From Exobasidium rhododendri (Eukaryota; Basidiomycota; Exobasidiomycetes; Exobasidiales; Exobasidiaceae): DNA of 64,000 bases. Location of the stretch: contig CP110631.1 in assembly GCA_026210745.1 (NCBI GenBank), forward strand, positions 3,844,001 through 3,908,000, in the 5' to 3' direction. The notes beneath the pieces are model-generated. The model was not told where the DNA came from and made no database searches. It worked only from the letters and a program-made list of their open reading frames with translations. Position numbers and translations under genes: made by a program. Within the stretch, counting starts at the first letter, position 1. Each line of letters opens with the position of its first letter. Below are positions 44,801-54,031 of this stretch, piece after piece.

Positions 44801-47140
44801 TTCCGATGCTGTAGTAGAAGCAGCAGTAGCAGATCGAGAGTCTTCCTTCTCAGGCACAAAGGAAGAAGAAGGGAGCGAGGTGAGACGGGTATTGTACTCT
44901 GCAATATCAAAGCCTGCCTTTGACTGCTTCGGTAGTGCTCCTCCGAAGACGGGCGTCAGAGGAGGCCCTTGCTTGGCAGCTTCTAGGATCGCCTGCTGCG
45001 ACAACGGCAGTGATGACTCTGGCCCTGTTGCGTGCCCACTCATCGTTGGCAAATGCTGTTGCGTCTGCTGTTGAAGCTGCTGCTGCTGCTGCTGCTGCTG
45101 CATAGCACCGTCCATGGCTGGCTGCGCTTGTCCAAAGATGGCAAAGGCGCCTTGCTGTTGCTGAGGCCCTTCATTGTTATGAACTTGAGTCTGAACAAGA
45201 TCAGCTCGAGAGGCAACATTGGATTCTCTCCCTCGTGGCAAAGATGACGATGACTTCTTTGTGGGACTCTTGACATTCAAGCTCGGCGAAGATGGCATAA
45301 GAGAACCACCTACGGAGATCGAGGAAGGCGACGCTCTATAGGTGGAATTCTGCATCGACTGTATACTGGGAGGTGGTGCCATGGGATGGACTTGATGGGG
45401 CGTGTGCGGTACTCCCCCCTGCATCATCATCATAGGAGGCGCCGTCTGGTTTGATAGAATTGATCCTGGTTGTGGTTGTTGTTGCTGTTGCTGCTGCTGC
45501 TGCTGCTGTAGGGATGACTGCGGCGTTTGGTTGGCATTGCCCATACTTTGCTGTTGTTGAGGCTGTCCTGGTTGCGGTAGGATCCCAATCATTCTGGCCT
45601 CGTCTATACTCAGGACGGCCCCTGCTCCCGATGCTCCATTCCCGGGAATGCCGGCACCTTGGCCATTGTTAGGCAGCACCGTTGCTTTCACATATACATA
45701 TCCTAGCTGCATCAAAAGGTGAGCTGGACTAGGTGACGCGTGCCCTGCCGTCGTCCTAGCAGATTGCGCCTTCGAAAAGGACAATGCCCTGCCCAGTAGA
45801 TCCTGCTGCTGAGTAGCGGAAAGAGAAGGCACCCATCCATGTGGAATGTTGCGACCTGACATACTGGCATTGGGAAAGCTCGTCTGATGTGACCCAGACA
45901 GGGAAGTAGGATCACCTGGTCGACTAGATAAATTAGGACTGTGTGTTTGACTTCGGGCACGATCCTGTTGTTGAGCCAAGGCGATGCTAGGGGAGGCGTG
46001 CATCGGAATGGATGCATGTGATGGTGTTGGCGTTTGTTGAAAGGAGGGAGCGGGGGATGGTTGAGACGATTGAGCGTACGGCATACCTTGCATGGACAGA
46101 TGCTGCTGCTGCTGCTGTTGTTGTTGTTGTTGTTGTTGTTGTTGCTGAAGTAATTGCAATCTCGCCGTTTCTTCCTTTTTCTTCTTTGTACTTCCCTTTG
46201 GTCGTCCTTTTGCCTTTGGCTCTGGTGTTCCAATTGCTCCTTTCAGCGATGGCTTCGGCGAGCTTGTCACTTGCTGAGGAGTCGAGGCAGTTTGCAGATG
46301 AGGGGGAATCATTCCATTCGAAGTCGATTGAAATTGATGCTGCTGCTGCTGCTGTTGAAGATTGCCGTACGGCGACGGGCTCATCAGTGCAGTTGGATCA
46401 ATCATTCCAGAGTTCCCAGTGGCCCCTTGCCCCATCCCAATATGATTGCTCATCCCCATACCCATACCCGAATAAGCTGAAGCATTCATGCCGTTCGGAA
46501 GGGTAGCACTCGCCTGACCATTAGGCCTCTGCTGTTGTTGAGCCTGAGCAAGGAATGCGGCCGCAAAATTATTTAGTGGCATGCCTCCAGATTGCATTCC
46601 ATACATCTGCTGCTGTTGTGACTGTGGCTGCTGCTGCTGCTGCTGTTGTTGGTGTTGTTGCACAAATGGGTTGAAGGGCTGTTCATAGTCGCCGCCTTGA
46701 GACTGCAGTCCTCCCTGCTGAGATGGCTGTGAGAGGCTTTGACTAGATCCAGCTTCGTTCATCTGCTGCTGCATGTAGGGTGAGCCGGTTGCTTGTATAC
46801 CTGACGCACCTGGCCACCTAACCTGCTGCGGCTGCTGTGATTGAGACGACTGTTGTTGCGACATTTGTTGCTGAAGAAGTGCCTGCAGCTGAGGATTGAA
46901 CATCATGGATGGATTGATGCTCGCTCCATCTTGCTGCTGCTGCTGACCATTCAGTGACTCCATTGCATTCATCGTCAAGGCGTTCCCTCCTGCTCCCGTC
47001 ATACCATTCATGCCCATCAAATTGCCAAAGTCGATTGAATTATTGCCCGGCATACCACTACCTACGCCTCCAGCAACCTGGCCTTGGCTCTGCTGTGGCA
47101 TCGGTGTGGTGGTGGAATATGGTCGATTATACATTGCCAT
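41852..47140 (-). CDS. SNF5: SWI/SNF chromatin-remodelling subunit Snf5 (INI1 family) with GATA-type finger
   Basis: One exon, 1762 residues, from the ATG at 47140. The N-terminal 800 residues are Gln-rich with many CAG/CAA tracts and an AT-hook-like KAKGRPKGSTKKKK near residue 308. The SNF5 domain (about 830-1140) is unmistakable: RPGGWLHWWERG, EDLVPIRIEIEHEGW, LRDTFTWPAPES, then IQIKLDITVGAMNLVDQFEW and AIAHSIREQVDVYIRSLALV, GYGFDG. A GATA-type zinc finger follows near 1388-1430 (WYCSNCGVP ... GPLGDKTLCGTCGKFF, C-X2-C-X20-C-X2-C). A Ser-rich stretch with an Ala run leads to a conserved-looking C-terminus with a further Cys pair (WRLRCTDCPGKLYTPGPGE). Snf5 anchors the SWI/SNF core and contacts the nucleosome acidic patch. 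It is far longer than Snf5 of budding yeast (905 residues). Confidence 0.93.
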   Translation of the reverse strand: MAMYNRPYSTTTPMPQQSQGQVAGGVGSGMPGNNSIDFGNLMGMNGMTGAGGNALTMNAMESLNGQQQQQDGASINPSMMFNPQLQALLQQQMSQQQSSQSQQPQQVRWPGASGIQATGSPYMQQQMNEAGSSQSLSQPSQQGGLQSQGGDYEQPFNPFVQQHQQQQQQQQPQSQQQQMYGMQSGGMPLNNFAAAFLAQAQQQQRPNGQASATLPNGMNASAYSGMGMGMSNHIGMGQGATGNSGMIDPTALMSPSPYGNLQQQQQQHQFQSTSNGMIPPHLQTASTPQQVTSSPKPSLKGAIGTPEPKAKGRPKGSTKKKKEETARLQLLQQQQQQQQQQQQQQQHLSMQGMPYAQSSQPSPAPSFQQTPTPSHASIPMHASPSIALAQQQDRARSQTHSPNLSSRPGDPTSLSGSHQTSFPNASMSGRNIPHGWVPSLSATQQQDLLGRALSFSKAQSARTTAGHASPSPAHLLMQLGYVYVKATVLPNNGQGAGIPGNGASGAGAVLSIDEARMIGILPQPGQPQQQQSMGNANQTPQSSLQQQQQQQQQQQPQPGSILSNQTAPPMMMMQGGVPHTPHQVHPMAPPPSIQSMQNSTYRASPSSISVGGSLMPSSPSLNVKSPTKKSSSSLPRGRESNVASRADLVQTQVHNNEGPQQQQGAFAIFGQAQPAMDGAMQQQQQQQQLQQQTQQHLPTMSGHATGPESSLPLSQQAILEAAKQGPPLTPVFGGALPKQSKAGFDIAEYNTRLTSLPSSSFVPEKEDSRSATAASTTASEALWKPMSKEEESDLLGIMQKDDEYTTLINQHAQRNNAILMMRTQNIRPGGWLHWWERGLDEDQSHLGKDGPFENFKILLPADKRSLRASQGIRSAFFPNMSTKEITLERKNACTYEEDLVPIRIEIEHEGWILRDTFTWPAPESYKNELIERFAITLCDDFGLPAVHFVPAIRETIFSQVSDHTAADAIRPRKSKRKREDAMGKGKLQEDEVKWWKRYRRELERCNEDCGRIVELADDDDDDDVCTGKASNTSEVEMRIQIKLDITVGAMNLVDQFEWDISDEGNSAENFAAIFTADLGLSGEFTTAIAHSIREQVDVYIRSLALVGYGFDGKEVMDDELREPLLSVLHQIARSNVEIESYTPKLMQLSESEILHSEKEREKESRRKRRQTRGRRGVNLPDREPLKTARTPAVFGLQQLANHTTSSDVNGIGLDGSNRSGGMLAAGMSSGGRGGAGISTRRAAAAAANANLTTHSNSSHLEYSTPTPAPEGPTFTAHNNKRLLSKRRKMESQAIHFDFPGGLGRVEDDRESNGPNFAPSLGINASKRMDDRSAELGNGPSKGFAQAASHSVNQTHGPLQSLSTSSLQPVAWNMAKPEEAVNQHANWFEGQWYCSNCGVPGSMDTSRRKGPLGDKTLCGTCGKFFHRHRKARPVEYTKDVSHHRRELAARGIRSEALTNEDSMADSNVPLDDTAMPASALMEPAVDSVAAAAAAAAAASTTAMTAATTTPPPSMREKNNEEKSTTAPTPIDPTGGSGESDKAPLSASIKVEGNNNTTRGTSPDLPFEQVGSPDDSDSSDTSRPPSPMKKSMISSDALRSVSPSKQHPNATTLSSSSLSSMQQTSAGSPTQHHHATPASSSTIPSSSLLNPAASSPASSSQLHQHQQQSSSSSTPPDWLIEACHVLRSQFPLDRFETLLRPRNASMPAPPVPEWRLRCTDCPGKLYTPGPGESLTNFEIHLRNRAHRAAVQKAVQSESRKPYGT
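42651..42680 (-). repeat. GC-triplet repeat encoding an alanine run in Snf5
   Basis: GCAGCAGCA-type repeat on the plus strand, read on the minus strand as an Ala run of about ten codons. The same repeat unit encodes Gln in another frame elsewhere in this gene. Confidence 0.85.
45077..45100 (-). repeat. CAG repeat encoding polyglutamine in Snf5
   Basis: Eight consecutive CTG triplets on the plus strand, that is CAG on the coding strand. Confidence 0.9.
45476..45508 (-). repeat. CAG/CAA repeat encoding polyglutamine in Snf5
   Basis: Eleven consecutive Gln codons, mixed CAG and CAA. Confidence 0.9.
46103..46147 (-). repeat. CAG/CAA repeat encoding polyglutamine in Snf5
   Basis: Fifteen consecutive Gln codons: mainly a CAA block followed by a CAG block on the coding strand. 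Confidence 0.9.
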
Positions 47141-50100
47141 TGAAAAAAGGCCTCCTGCTTGTTAACGCCTTTGACTGATGGTGTACAAGGAGAAGAAGAG
47201 ATGAAGAGAAAATCTTACCAGACTGACATGCAGTAGCAGCTTGGTTGTCGATTTGCAATCTTGAAGTGCAAACGGGAGTCGACCGGCAACCTCCAGATGT
47301 AGTAACAGTAGTAGTGGCAGTACAACACTGACTGCAAATACATGAGATCAAATGTGAAGAAGGTGAGCATTATGATCGAGCAGAAAGTCGAGCAGAAGGA
47401 TAGAGGTCGAAGGTAAGCCGACTCGGTGTACTCACTGTCTGATCTCTACTACTTGCTTTATATGCTGTGTCTTTTTCTTCCTGTGCTGTACAGATAAACC
47501 ACACCGACCCGGCTTTCCCTGCTCAGCACCAGGGGGAAATCCTCCGAGCCAAGTGTGGCTAGTCCTGGATGAGCCTAGTGGTAAAGGTAGTCCCAAGGTA
47601 TCTTCTGTGTGCACAGTGCGCTTGCCTGGCGTTGGGCACGCACGGCAAAGGTAGCCACTGGCTATGGCCGGGTTGATTCGACGAAGACAGGGTCTAGACT
47701 ATGCAAAGAAGGAAAAAAGTAACAATGCCAAGGTAAGTCGACCTGAAAGCAAAGTACCGAGGGGGTCCCAAAGGTCTGGCGGAAGCTTAATCCCCCCACG
47801 GAATCCACTGAACTGAGAATCTTAGTACCTATCTATAGATGTCGGTCTTCTTTCTTAATAAAGATCGCTAGCAAGTCGACGGACGGCTCGGGTGCAAGAA
47901 CTTGAGGGGATACGTTCTGTAGTAAAAATGTTAAAGTGGATGATACGGAAATGCACCAATTAGGGATTCTCGTTCCAAATCTAATAAATCCCTTGTGCGC
48001 CCCCCCCCTCTGAACACAAAAGGGTATGCAAAGAGTATCAGGGATTTTCTTTCGATACTCGGGTAGTAAAAAGTAATTAGAACTTAGATAGCATTGCGAG
48101 CAATAAGAAAGCGAAGAAATGGTAAGACACATCAAAGAGCGGTGACACGGTTTGGGAAGATTCCGTAAATGACGTTTGGTTTAGATTAAGCAGCTGGTAG
48201 AGAGTGTGGAGATCAGCCGAGTCCCTCGCTCAGCATATGGTACGTTACAGTACATGAATGGCAGCCTGAAGTTGTTCTCCTTTTATGTGTCAGCGTGTCC
48301 TCCGCCCCCTCTTCACTTTCCTTTCATCTCATCCAATTTCTGGCCAGCGCGCCAAAATCTCGTCCAGCCTTGCTCAGACCGGATTTGCGTGAACGGGCAA
48401 CGCGTGCTCGCGTGGCTTTCTCTGCGCAGGTCAGTAATCAGCACGTGATCACCTGAGTGTTGTTGAGAGACGGCCAAAGGAAAAGGGGACATGGATCATG
48501 TTGTTCCGGTAGCGGCTAAGTGGGAGCGGCCATTCGATAAGTGAGAAAGCTCGCTCGGTGCAAAGTGTTCTGCCACCTATCAATCACGCTACGGCTTGTG
48601 CTAACGATAGGTGCTCAACGGCTTAGTCCGGTCTCCTCATAGTGGAAGAGAGTACCTCAATCGGCCTTGGAGGGTTCCCCGTGGATTGAATTTTCCCCTT
48701 ACCTCATTTTGGCCTGAAAGATCTGAAGAGCCTGGAGCTACAGAGAGACTTTGCAATCATACACAGAACGTCTCATTCCATCTAGCTGCGAAGATCAGTA
48801 CTTTGAAAAAAGCGAAAGTCGAGGAGAGTACATACAGCGACCTGACCATTTTCCTCGATACTAATCATCAGCCAGACATGCTACCACCACTTCAGCCTTC
48901 AGCCATAAAGTTGTCATAGGGAAGGCGCCCGACGAAATCAACTCTTTCTGTCCCTACTGCACATCTACAGACAAGCTCGACTACCATGCAAATTTCAGTC
49001 GGACTGTGATATCCATGAGACTGGGGCCTGCGCAGGCTGTTGTGCATGAAGAAATCTGGCAGATAGAATGCACGCAAAGAAAACTTTTAGATGTAGGCGC
49101 ATATCTCTACCCCTATCGAGCTTATGTCGCTTCTTCGCACATGTTTAGTCCAGCTGCCTCGACTCAAGACACACTCCAAGGAGGTAGAGTCGGAGACTGC
49201 GAAACGAGGACCCTTCTGCCGGCCTTCGAGGGGTCGTGTCGGCACTACTAGCTTACTTGGGACTGGCGGGCCGTTGAGCCGGTTAAATCGCTCTCCTCCT
49301 AGAAAGATATACTCTTTAGCCAACTACGCTTTCCAGAATCATCAGCTGCCCAAATGGACTAATGCTGAGCGTCACAATTACCCGTCTTCACGTCTGTGCG
49401 AAAAGGTAGCGTTGCCACTCTGGTACAGGTCTCGTCTCGTAGGGAGAGGAAATAGAAAATTTAGAACGGGGTGATGGGCATTAGAAGGCCGGAAGAGAGG
49501 GAGGCCGGTGGAAAAGACGGCGGTTCGTCTGTCTAAATATTCTCCCCTTTCGTCTAAAGTGTTCCTCTGCTAGCCATATTCCTCCGACGGTACTGAAAAA
49601 TATACGAAACGGGCCGTCTTAATTTAGAATGCCCGCTGAGGTTTGATACATCACTGCGAACCCAGACCAGTAATACACTTCCTAAGGACATTCATTATAC
49701 GAGAAATTTTATTCTTCTTATTACACGACAGAGCTCCTTTTTCCGGAATCTGTATTCCTAGCGCAAGTTTTATACTTCGTTCAGAGAAAGTATTATGAAA
49801 ACTAAGACTAAAATTGAATGACGGGCAATGTGTGAAAGGGAAAGTCCCTTGTTTACCGAACAGGGTGTACTACTTTACGACTACAACGTACCCTCCTCTT
49901 ATAGATACTTGCCCTGACTAGGACTTGGGGTTTTGTAGAGAGGCCACACTTTGATAATAGGCACAACAGCTTACCATCTGTGACGTTCTCTTCCCTACCC
50001 ACCATACACACTCCCATTCACACCTCATCGTTGCAAATTGTGTCTACCGGAAATCGTCGCCGCAAGAGGCACTGTAGCTCAACGGCAACTCACCGGCGCG

Positions 50101-50437
50101 CAAGGTCCCCATCGGGTGCTTGTTTGGGCGTACAACGGTCCTTCCACTCAGCCAGCTTTTGCACCCCTTTTTCCTGTCAAACTCTCCGCCATCAATCGCA
50201 AAGGCGCCAAAATACCGCCAGGACAGCCGCGAAAGTTTCCAGCCAGCTCAGCAGTCCACCCCACAATTGTTGACTCGACACTCTCAGTCTGCCACCTTTC
50301 TGTCGGACGACTGTGACATTCTACTGATATCTCAGCGAGTACACAAACACCGCTGTCTTTGACATCGTGAGTTCAGCCTCCAACACTGGTTTCTATAGAC
50401 GAGTCACATCACACTAGGGCAACAAGAAGAGAAAGTC
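47141..50437. promoter_or_regulatory. 3.3 kb divergent non-coding region, Snf5 and MAP kinase
   Basis: The longest gene-free stretch in the window. Open stretches exist but none has family features or spliceable continuity. Sequence from about 49540 to 49950 is AT-rich relative to its surroundings. CAG/GT pairs just upstream of both starts would permit leader introns. No tRNA or repeat seen. Confidence 0.45.
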
Positions 50438-52756
50438 ATGCCCATAGTGTTTCCAACGGCCACCTCACCCCCACCAAACGAAACAACAATGAGTAGGACA
50501 GCACCCTCACCACCTCCTGCTGTAACGGGCAGCAGCGTCGCTTTCAATAGTAGCACATCACATCAAGTCGGTACCCGTCAAGCGACAAGATCGCGGACAA
50601 GAACCAGACATGCACAGCCCAACCTAGCAAGCGCAGCAGGGCCAAGTCGGGCAGGTTTGTCATCACGAAGTCAAATGAAGGCGGAAGACCATCCTCTAAG
50701 TGGACACAATCTCGCAGGGAAGGGCTATCACTCTTTTGAATGTCTTGGAATCCCCTTTCATGTCAAAGAGAGGTACACTTTCATTCGAGAATTGGGTATA
50801 GGAGCGTATGGCTGTGTTGCTTTGGCAAAAGATCACTTGTTGGACTGCAACGTAGCAATCAAAAAGGTAACAAGGATATTCGATCGAGATGTTCTGGCGA
50901 GGAGAGCATTGCGTGAAGTGGCAGTACTTCGGCATATTGGTCCTTGTGACAATGTGACCGCTTTACTTGATTTCGATGCCACTTTTATCGACTTCAACGA
51001 GATCTACTTGATACTCGAAGCAAGTGAAGCCGATCTTTCACAGATCATTCGTTCCGGTCAAGTTCTCTCTGATGCGCATTTACAATACTTTATCGCTCAA
51101 CTTCTTCGAGGTGTTCGATACATGCACGCTGCTAATGTGATTCATCGAGATCTGAAGCCGGGCAATTTACTCGTCAACGCAGATTGTCAGCTGAAACTTT
51201 GCGATTTTGGACTGGCCAGAGCATATGCGCATCCCAAGAAGGGACAGCACGAATCGGTCAGGATGGGAACATCAGCCGACGAAGACGTAGGGAACGAGGC
51301 GCATACTCGAGACTTCCCAGATTCACCGAAGAACGGTCTGCTTCCCTTGGAAGCAGTCTCTGATCAAGAAATAGGAGAGGAACCGAAGCATCTCCAGACG
51401 ACAGCTTTGGACTTTCCAGGTGGTCCACTGACGGAATACGTCGCCACACGTTGGTATCGTGCACCCGAAATCATGCTTTGCTTTCAAAAAGGGTATGGTA
51501 ATGAGATTGACATGTGGAGCGTTGGTTGCATTGTAGCTGAACTGATCGGGGGGAAACCGATCTTTGCTGGGAAGGACTACGTTGATCAAATTGCCCGAAT
51601 AAACAACGTACTAGGATCACCATCATGCTCTACCGTTGCCAAGATCGGAAGCGAAAGAGCGAAAAAGTACGTCGAGTCGCTCCCCAAGATGCCAACTGTG
51701 CCCTTTGCGAAGCTTTACCCGTCTGCTCCTGCATTAGCGATCGATCTGTTGACCAAGCTACTTTGCTGGGATCCAAGTGAAAGGATTTCGGCAAAGGAGG
51801 CATTGGAACATCCTTGGTTGAAGGCCTATCATAAATCGAACAAGAATTGGTCTGCTCCTTCACCTTTCGATCGCTTCAAGGAAGTAGAACTTCTCAAGAC
51901 GATCAGTGATTTTCGCGTCGGATTAGAAAGGGAGTCCGACGAAATGAAAGCGGAGATTGAGGCGTTACAAGCAGAGGAAGAAGAAGCCATGTCACGCTCG
52001 ACTGAAAGAAGCAACAACGACAACAATAGCAAAGACGAGGATGCTGCCAAAAGTGACAAAGCATCGACAGCAGAGTCAGCAACGAATCCGAAAACGATGA
52101 CATCCGCCTCTTCACCGAATGGCTCGCCGATGCCGACTCCATCTTCTCTGGCCACAAGCGATAATGAGACTTCCCCAACGTACGAAACAGACCTGACTTC
52201 GGCAAGTGCACCCCAGAGTCTGAATGGTGGTAACAGTGCAAAGAGAGGCAAGAGTCGTCTCATGGATGGACTGGGTCTGATGCGATCACAGCATGGTGTT
52301 CAATCAAGACATCTTCCCGATGAGCAAGAACTTCGAGCACTGGATGAAACGTTGGCAAATCACGGTCTTCTCTGTGGGAGCGAAGAAAGGGAAGCGGATC
52401 TGTCCATCGGCAATCGAAGCAAATATCGTAGGAGAGCTCTGAGCAATGCGCCCAGTCGGATATCTTCCAGCTTGAAAAGAAACGGAAGTGAGGGAAACAT
52501 GCGATCATACTCTTCTACGAAAAAGCAGGAGGACGCCAAGGATTTGAACAATCCTAATCGGACAAAGAGTATGGACATCATCCAGAGATCTGCTTTGCAT
52601 CGAGAGGAACACAATCAAGTCGCCGATTTTACTGAAAACCTACATGACTGGCTCGCGCAGTCTTCTGCGGAATGGGCACACGCTCCTAGTCGAGAAGGAA
52701 GTGACACGACTATACTGGAAGCCGCAGAGTCACGGACTCGGCAGGGCAAAAGCTAG
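50438..52756 (+). CDS. MAP kinase, divergent Slt2/Mpk1-type, with expanded activation loop
   Basis: Single exon, 772 residues, from the ATG at 50438. The kinase domain spans about 113-470: glycine loop ELGIGAYGCVALAKD, VAIKKV lysine, HRDLKPGNLLVNAD catalytic loop, DFG at 256-258, the MAPK-type TEY dual-phosphorylation motif at 332-334, then YVATRWYRAPEIML and GGKPIFAGKDYVDQ. The TEY type, the GKPIF.GKDYV.Q segment and the IGSERAKKYVESLP stretch point to the cell-wall-integrity (Slt2/Mpk1) branch, but many normally invariant positions differ (EASEADL for the family's EELMEADL). The DFG-to-TEY distance is about 74 residues against about 18 in ERK2, so roughly 55 acidic residues are inserted in the activation loop. 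A C-terminal tail of about 300 residues is Ser/Glu-rich. It may be a paralogue of the canonical Mpk1 rather than Mpk1 itself. Confidence 0.88.
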   Translation: MPIVFPTATSPPPNETTMSRTAPSPPPAVTGSSVAFNSSTSHQVGTRQATRSRTRTRHAQPNLASAAGPSRAGLSSRSQMKAEDHPLSGHNLAGKGYHSFECLGIPFHVKERYTFIRELGIGAYGCVALAKDHLLDCNVAIKKVTRIFDRDVLARRALREVAVLRHIGPCDNVTALLDFDATFIDFNEIYLILEASEADLSQIIRSGQVLSDAHLQYFIAQLLRGVRYMHAANVIHRDLKPGNLLVNADCQLKLCDFGLARAYAHPKKGQHESVRMGTSADEDVGNEAHTRDFPDSPKNGLLPLEAVSDQEIGEEPKHLQTTALDFPGGPLTEYVATRWYRAPEIMLCFQKGYGNEIDMWSVGCIVAELIGGKPIFAGKDYVDQIARINNVLGSPSCSTVAKIGSERAKKYVESLPKMPTVPFAKLYPSAPALAIDLLTKLLCWDPSERISAKEALEHPWLKAYHKSNKNWSAPSPFDRFKEVELLKTISDFRVGLERESDEMKAEIEALQAEEEEAMSRSTERSNNDNNSKDEDAAKSDKASTAESATNPKTMTSASSPNGSPMPTPSSLATSDNETSPTYETDLTSASAPQSLNGGNSAKRGKSRLMDGLGLMRSQHGVQSRHLPDEQELRALDETLANHGLLCGSEEREADLSIGNRSKYRRRALSNAPSRISSSLKRNGSEGNMRSYSSTKKQEDAKDLNNPNRTKSMDIIQRSALHREEHNQVADFTENLHDWLAQSSAEWAHAPSREGSDTTILEAAESRTRQGKS

Positions 52757-53423
52757 TCGGGTCGTAAGGCTCCTGATTGTGGATCTAGGCATTGATTGCA
52801 TTAACAGTCTAGATGGTGCACTGTACGCTCCTTCCTTACCTCTTTTTTATCACGCTCCTCCATCCTGTCCCTCCTCTACCGCCCCTCTACTCCACCATAC
52901 TTTTTCCACCTTACTTCCGAAGTAGATTTTACCCTTCTCGCCTGCAAACCTCAGCGTCCGGCTAGATATCCTCCATCCTCCCAAATTAATTACGCCCTCT
53001 CCTTTTTCTCCTCGTCCTTCTACCGTTCTTGCCACTGTCATCTAGCTTCGGCATCATACTCATTCTGCCACACATCGTACATCTTCAAGCAATTCATTCA
53101 TTCGATAGAAAAGTAAAAGCTCACTTCGCTCTGTTGCACCTTCCCTCTCCTCCGCAGCCTTCGATGGTGAAAGTAGAAGGAGGGCGGATATACAGGGGAC
53201 TCAAGCGTCTTCACGCATACTTGAATGTCATAAATCCTTCTCGTCCGCGAAAGGGAAGGGAGAGTGTCTTTTTGACGTTCAGGGATCACCCTGCTTCACG
53301 CCTTCATAGACTCTCCATTCTATTCAGCTTCGTCCTTCCACTTGCATTTCGTCAAATGATTGAAAACCACGATCATCGTATCTACCACTGTCCTTCTCTC
53401 AGCTGAGGATGTAATGTTCAGAG

Positions 53424-53448
53424 CATGGTGTGACCGGCTCACACCATG
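53424..53448. repeat. Perfect inverted repeat, 10 bp arms, 5 bp loop
   Basis: CATGGTGTGA and TCACACCATG flank CCGGC. It lies about 585 bp upstream of the carrier start, in intergenic DNA. It could be a hairpin, a dimeric protein site or a terminator-like end. Confidence 0.8.
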
Positions 53449-53497
53449 ACTCGTACTGTCCTTACTCCACTTCGGCTTTTGCGGACGTCCATTTCTC

Positions 53498-53521
53498 GCA
53501 TCGAAAAAAGCATCGAAAAAA
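53498..53521. repeat. Tandem 12 bp direct repeat
   Basis: Two adjacent copies of GCATCGAAAAAA, followed at once by GCTTTTTGAT, so that the second copy also forms a partial inverted repeat (AAAAAGCTTTTT). Confidence 0.8.
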
Positions 53522-53840
53522 GCTTTTTGATCTAGAATTTTACGCGTTTCACTTTTCAACCTTTTGAATCTCCCACGGCTTTCCTGTGTTGAAGGTTGGA
53601 GGGAGCGAGGGGGGGTTGAAAACATTGAAAATCGATTGACACGCTCCTCCTTATGCGGGGAACGGGGTCGGGCTCGGAGCGCTTTTCACTTGGCTTTGAG
53701 CCGGATCCTAATAGAAATGAAAGAGAATAACACACACCGATCAGACTTCTGGAAGAATAGAAGATCTTTATTCCAAAAGTCCTGTTGGCTCTGGTGGACC
53801 CCAGATCCGATCAGATCCTTCCTCCGACTCTCACCACATC

Positions 53841-53899
53841 CTCTCATACTCTCTCCTCTCTCACTCTCTCACTCTCACACTCACTCCCTCACTCCCTCA
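53841..53899. repeat. TCTCAC-type pyrimidine microsatellite
   Basis: Repeated CTCTC, TCACTC and TCCCTC units with no purine other than A in the plus strand until the end. It ends about 130 bp before the carrier start and is likely part of the core promoter or 5' leader. Confidence 0.7.
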
Positions 53900-54031
53900 G
53901 CCTAACCCTCTCTTGACAGTACGAGAGAACGTTGCATTTCCCCCTCTTGCTCTTCTTTACATCTTCTCGTGGACTAGAGGCCATCTTGCCTGACTTTGTT
54001 CGCTTTCCTTTCTTGCTTCAAGTAATTCAAG

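Larger units (their letters stand above)
52757..54031. promoter_or_regulatory. Intergenic region upstream of the succinate/fumarate carrier
   Basis: About 1.3 kb. It holds C/T-rich tracts (52830-52920, 53840-53900), a perfect hairpin-forming inverted repeat (53424-53448) and a 12 bp tandem duplication (53498-53521). No gene is supportable. Confidence 0.5.

Noticed and set aside
43374-46506. Hydrophobic-looking plus-strand frames opposite Snf5
   Set aside because: Gln-rich codons read on the opposite strand give Leu/Val/Ala runs; these are mirror artefacts.
47500-47620. Possible structured RNA around GCTCAGCACCAGGGGGAAATCC
   Set aside because: Some complementary short words, but no cloverleaf or long helix could be drawn.
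48611-49474. Small plus-strand frames (102 and 116 codons) in the Snf5-MAPK spacer
   Set aside because: No signal peptide, domain or spliceable continuity. They could be short non-coding transcripts, but nothing in the sequence supports coding.
50038-50362. Overlapping 80-97 codon frames just upstream of the MAP kinase start
   Set aside because: Three overlapping frames of similar length with no preferred composition; most likely 5' leader sequence.
51203-51439. Reading the MAPK activation-loop insert as an unspliced intron
   Set aside because: No strong GTGAGT/GTAAGT donor and acceptor pair of a length divisible by three was found; kept as coding, with transcript evidence listed as the decisive test.
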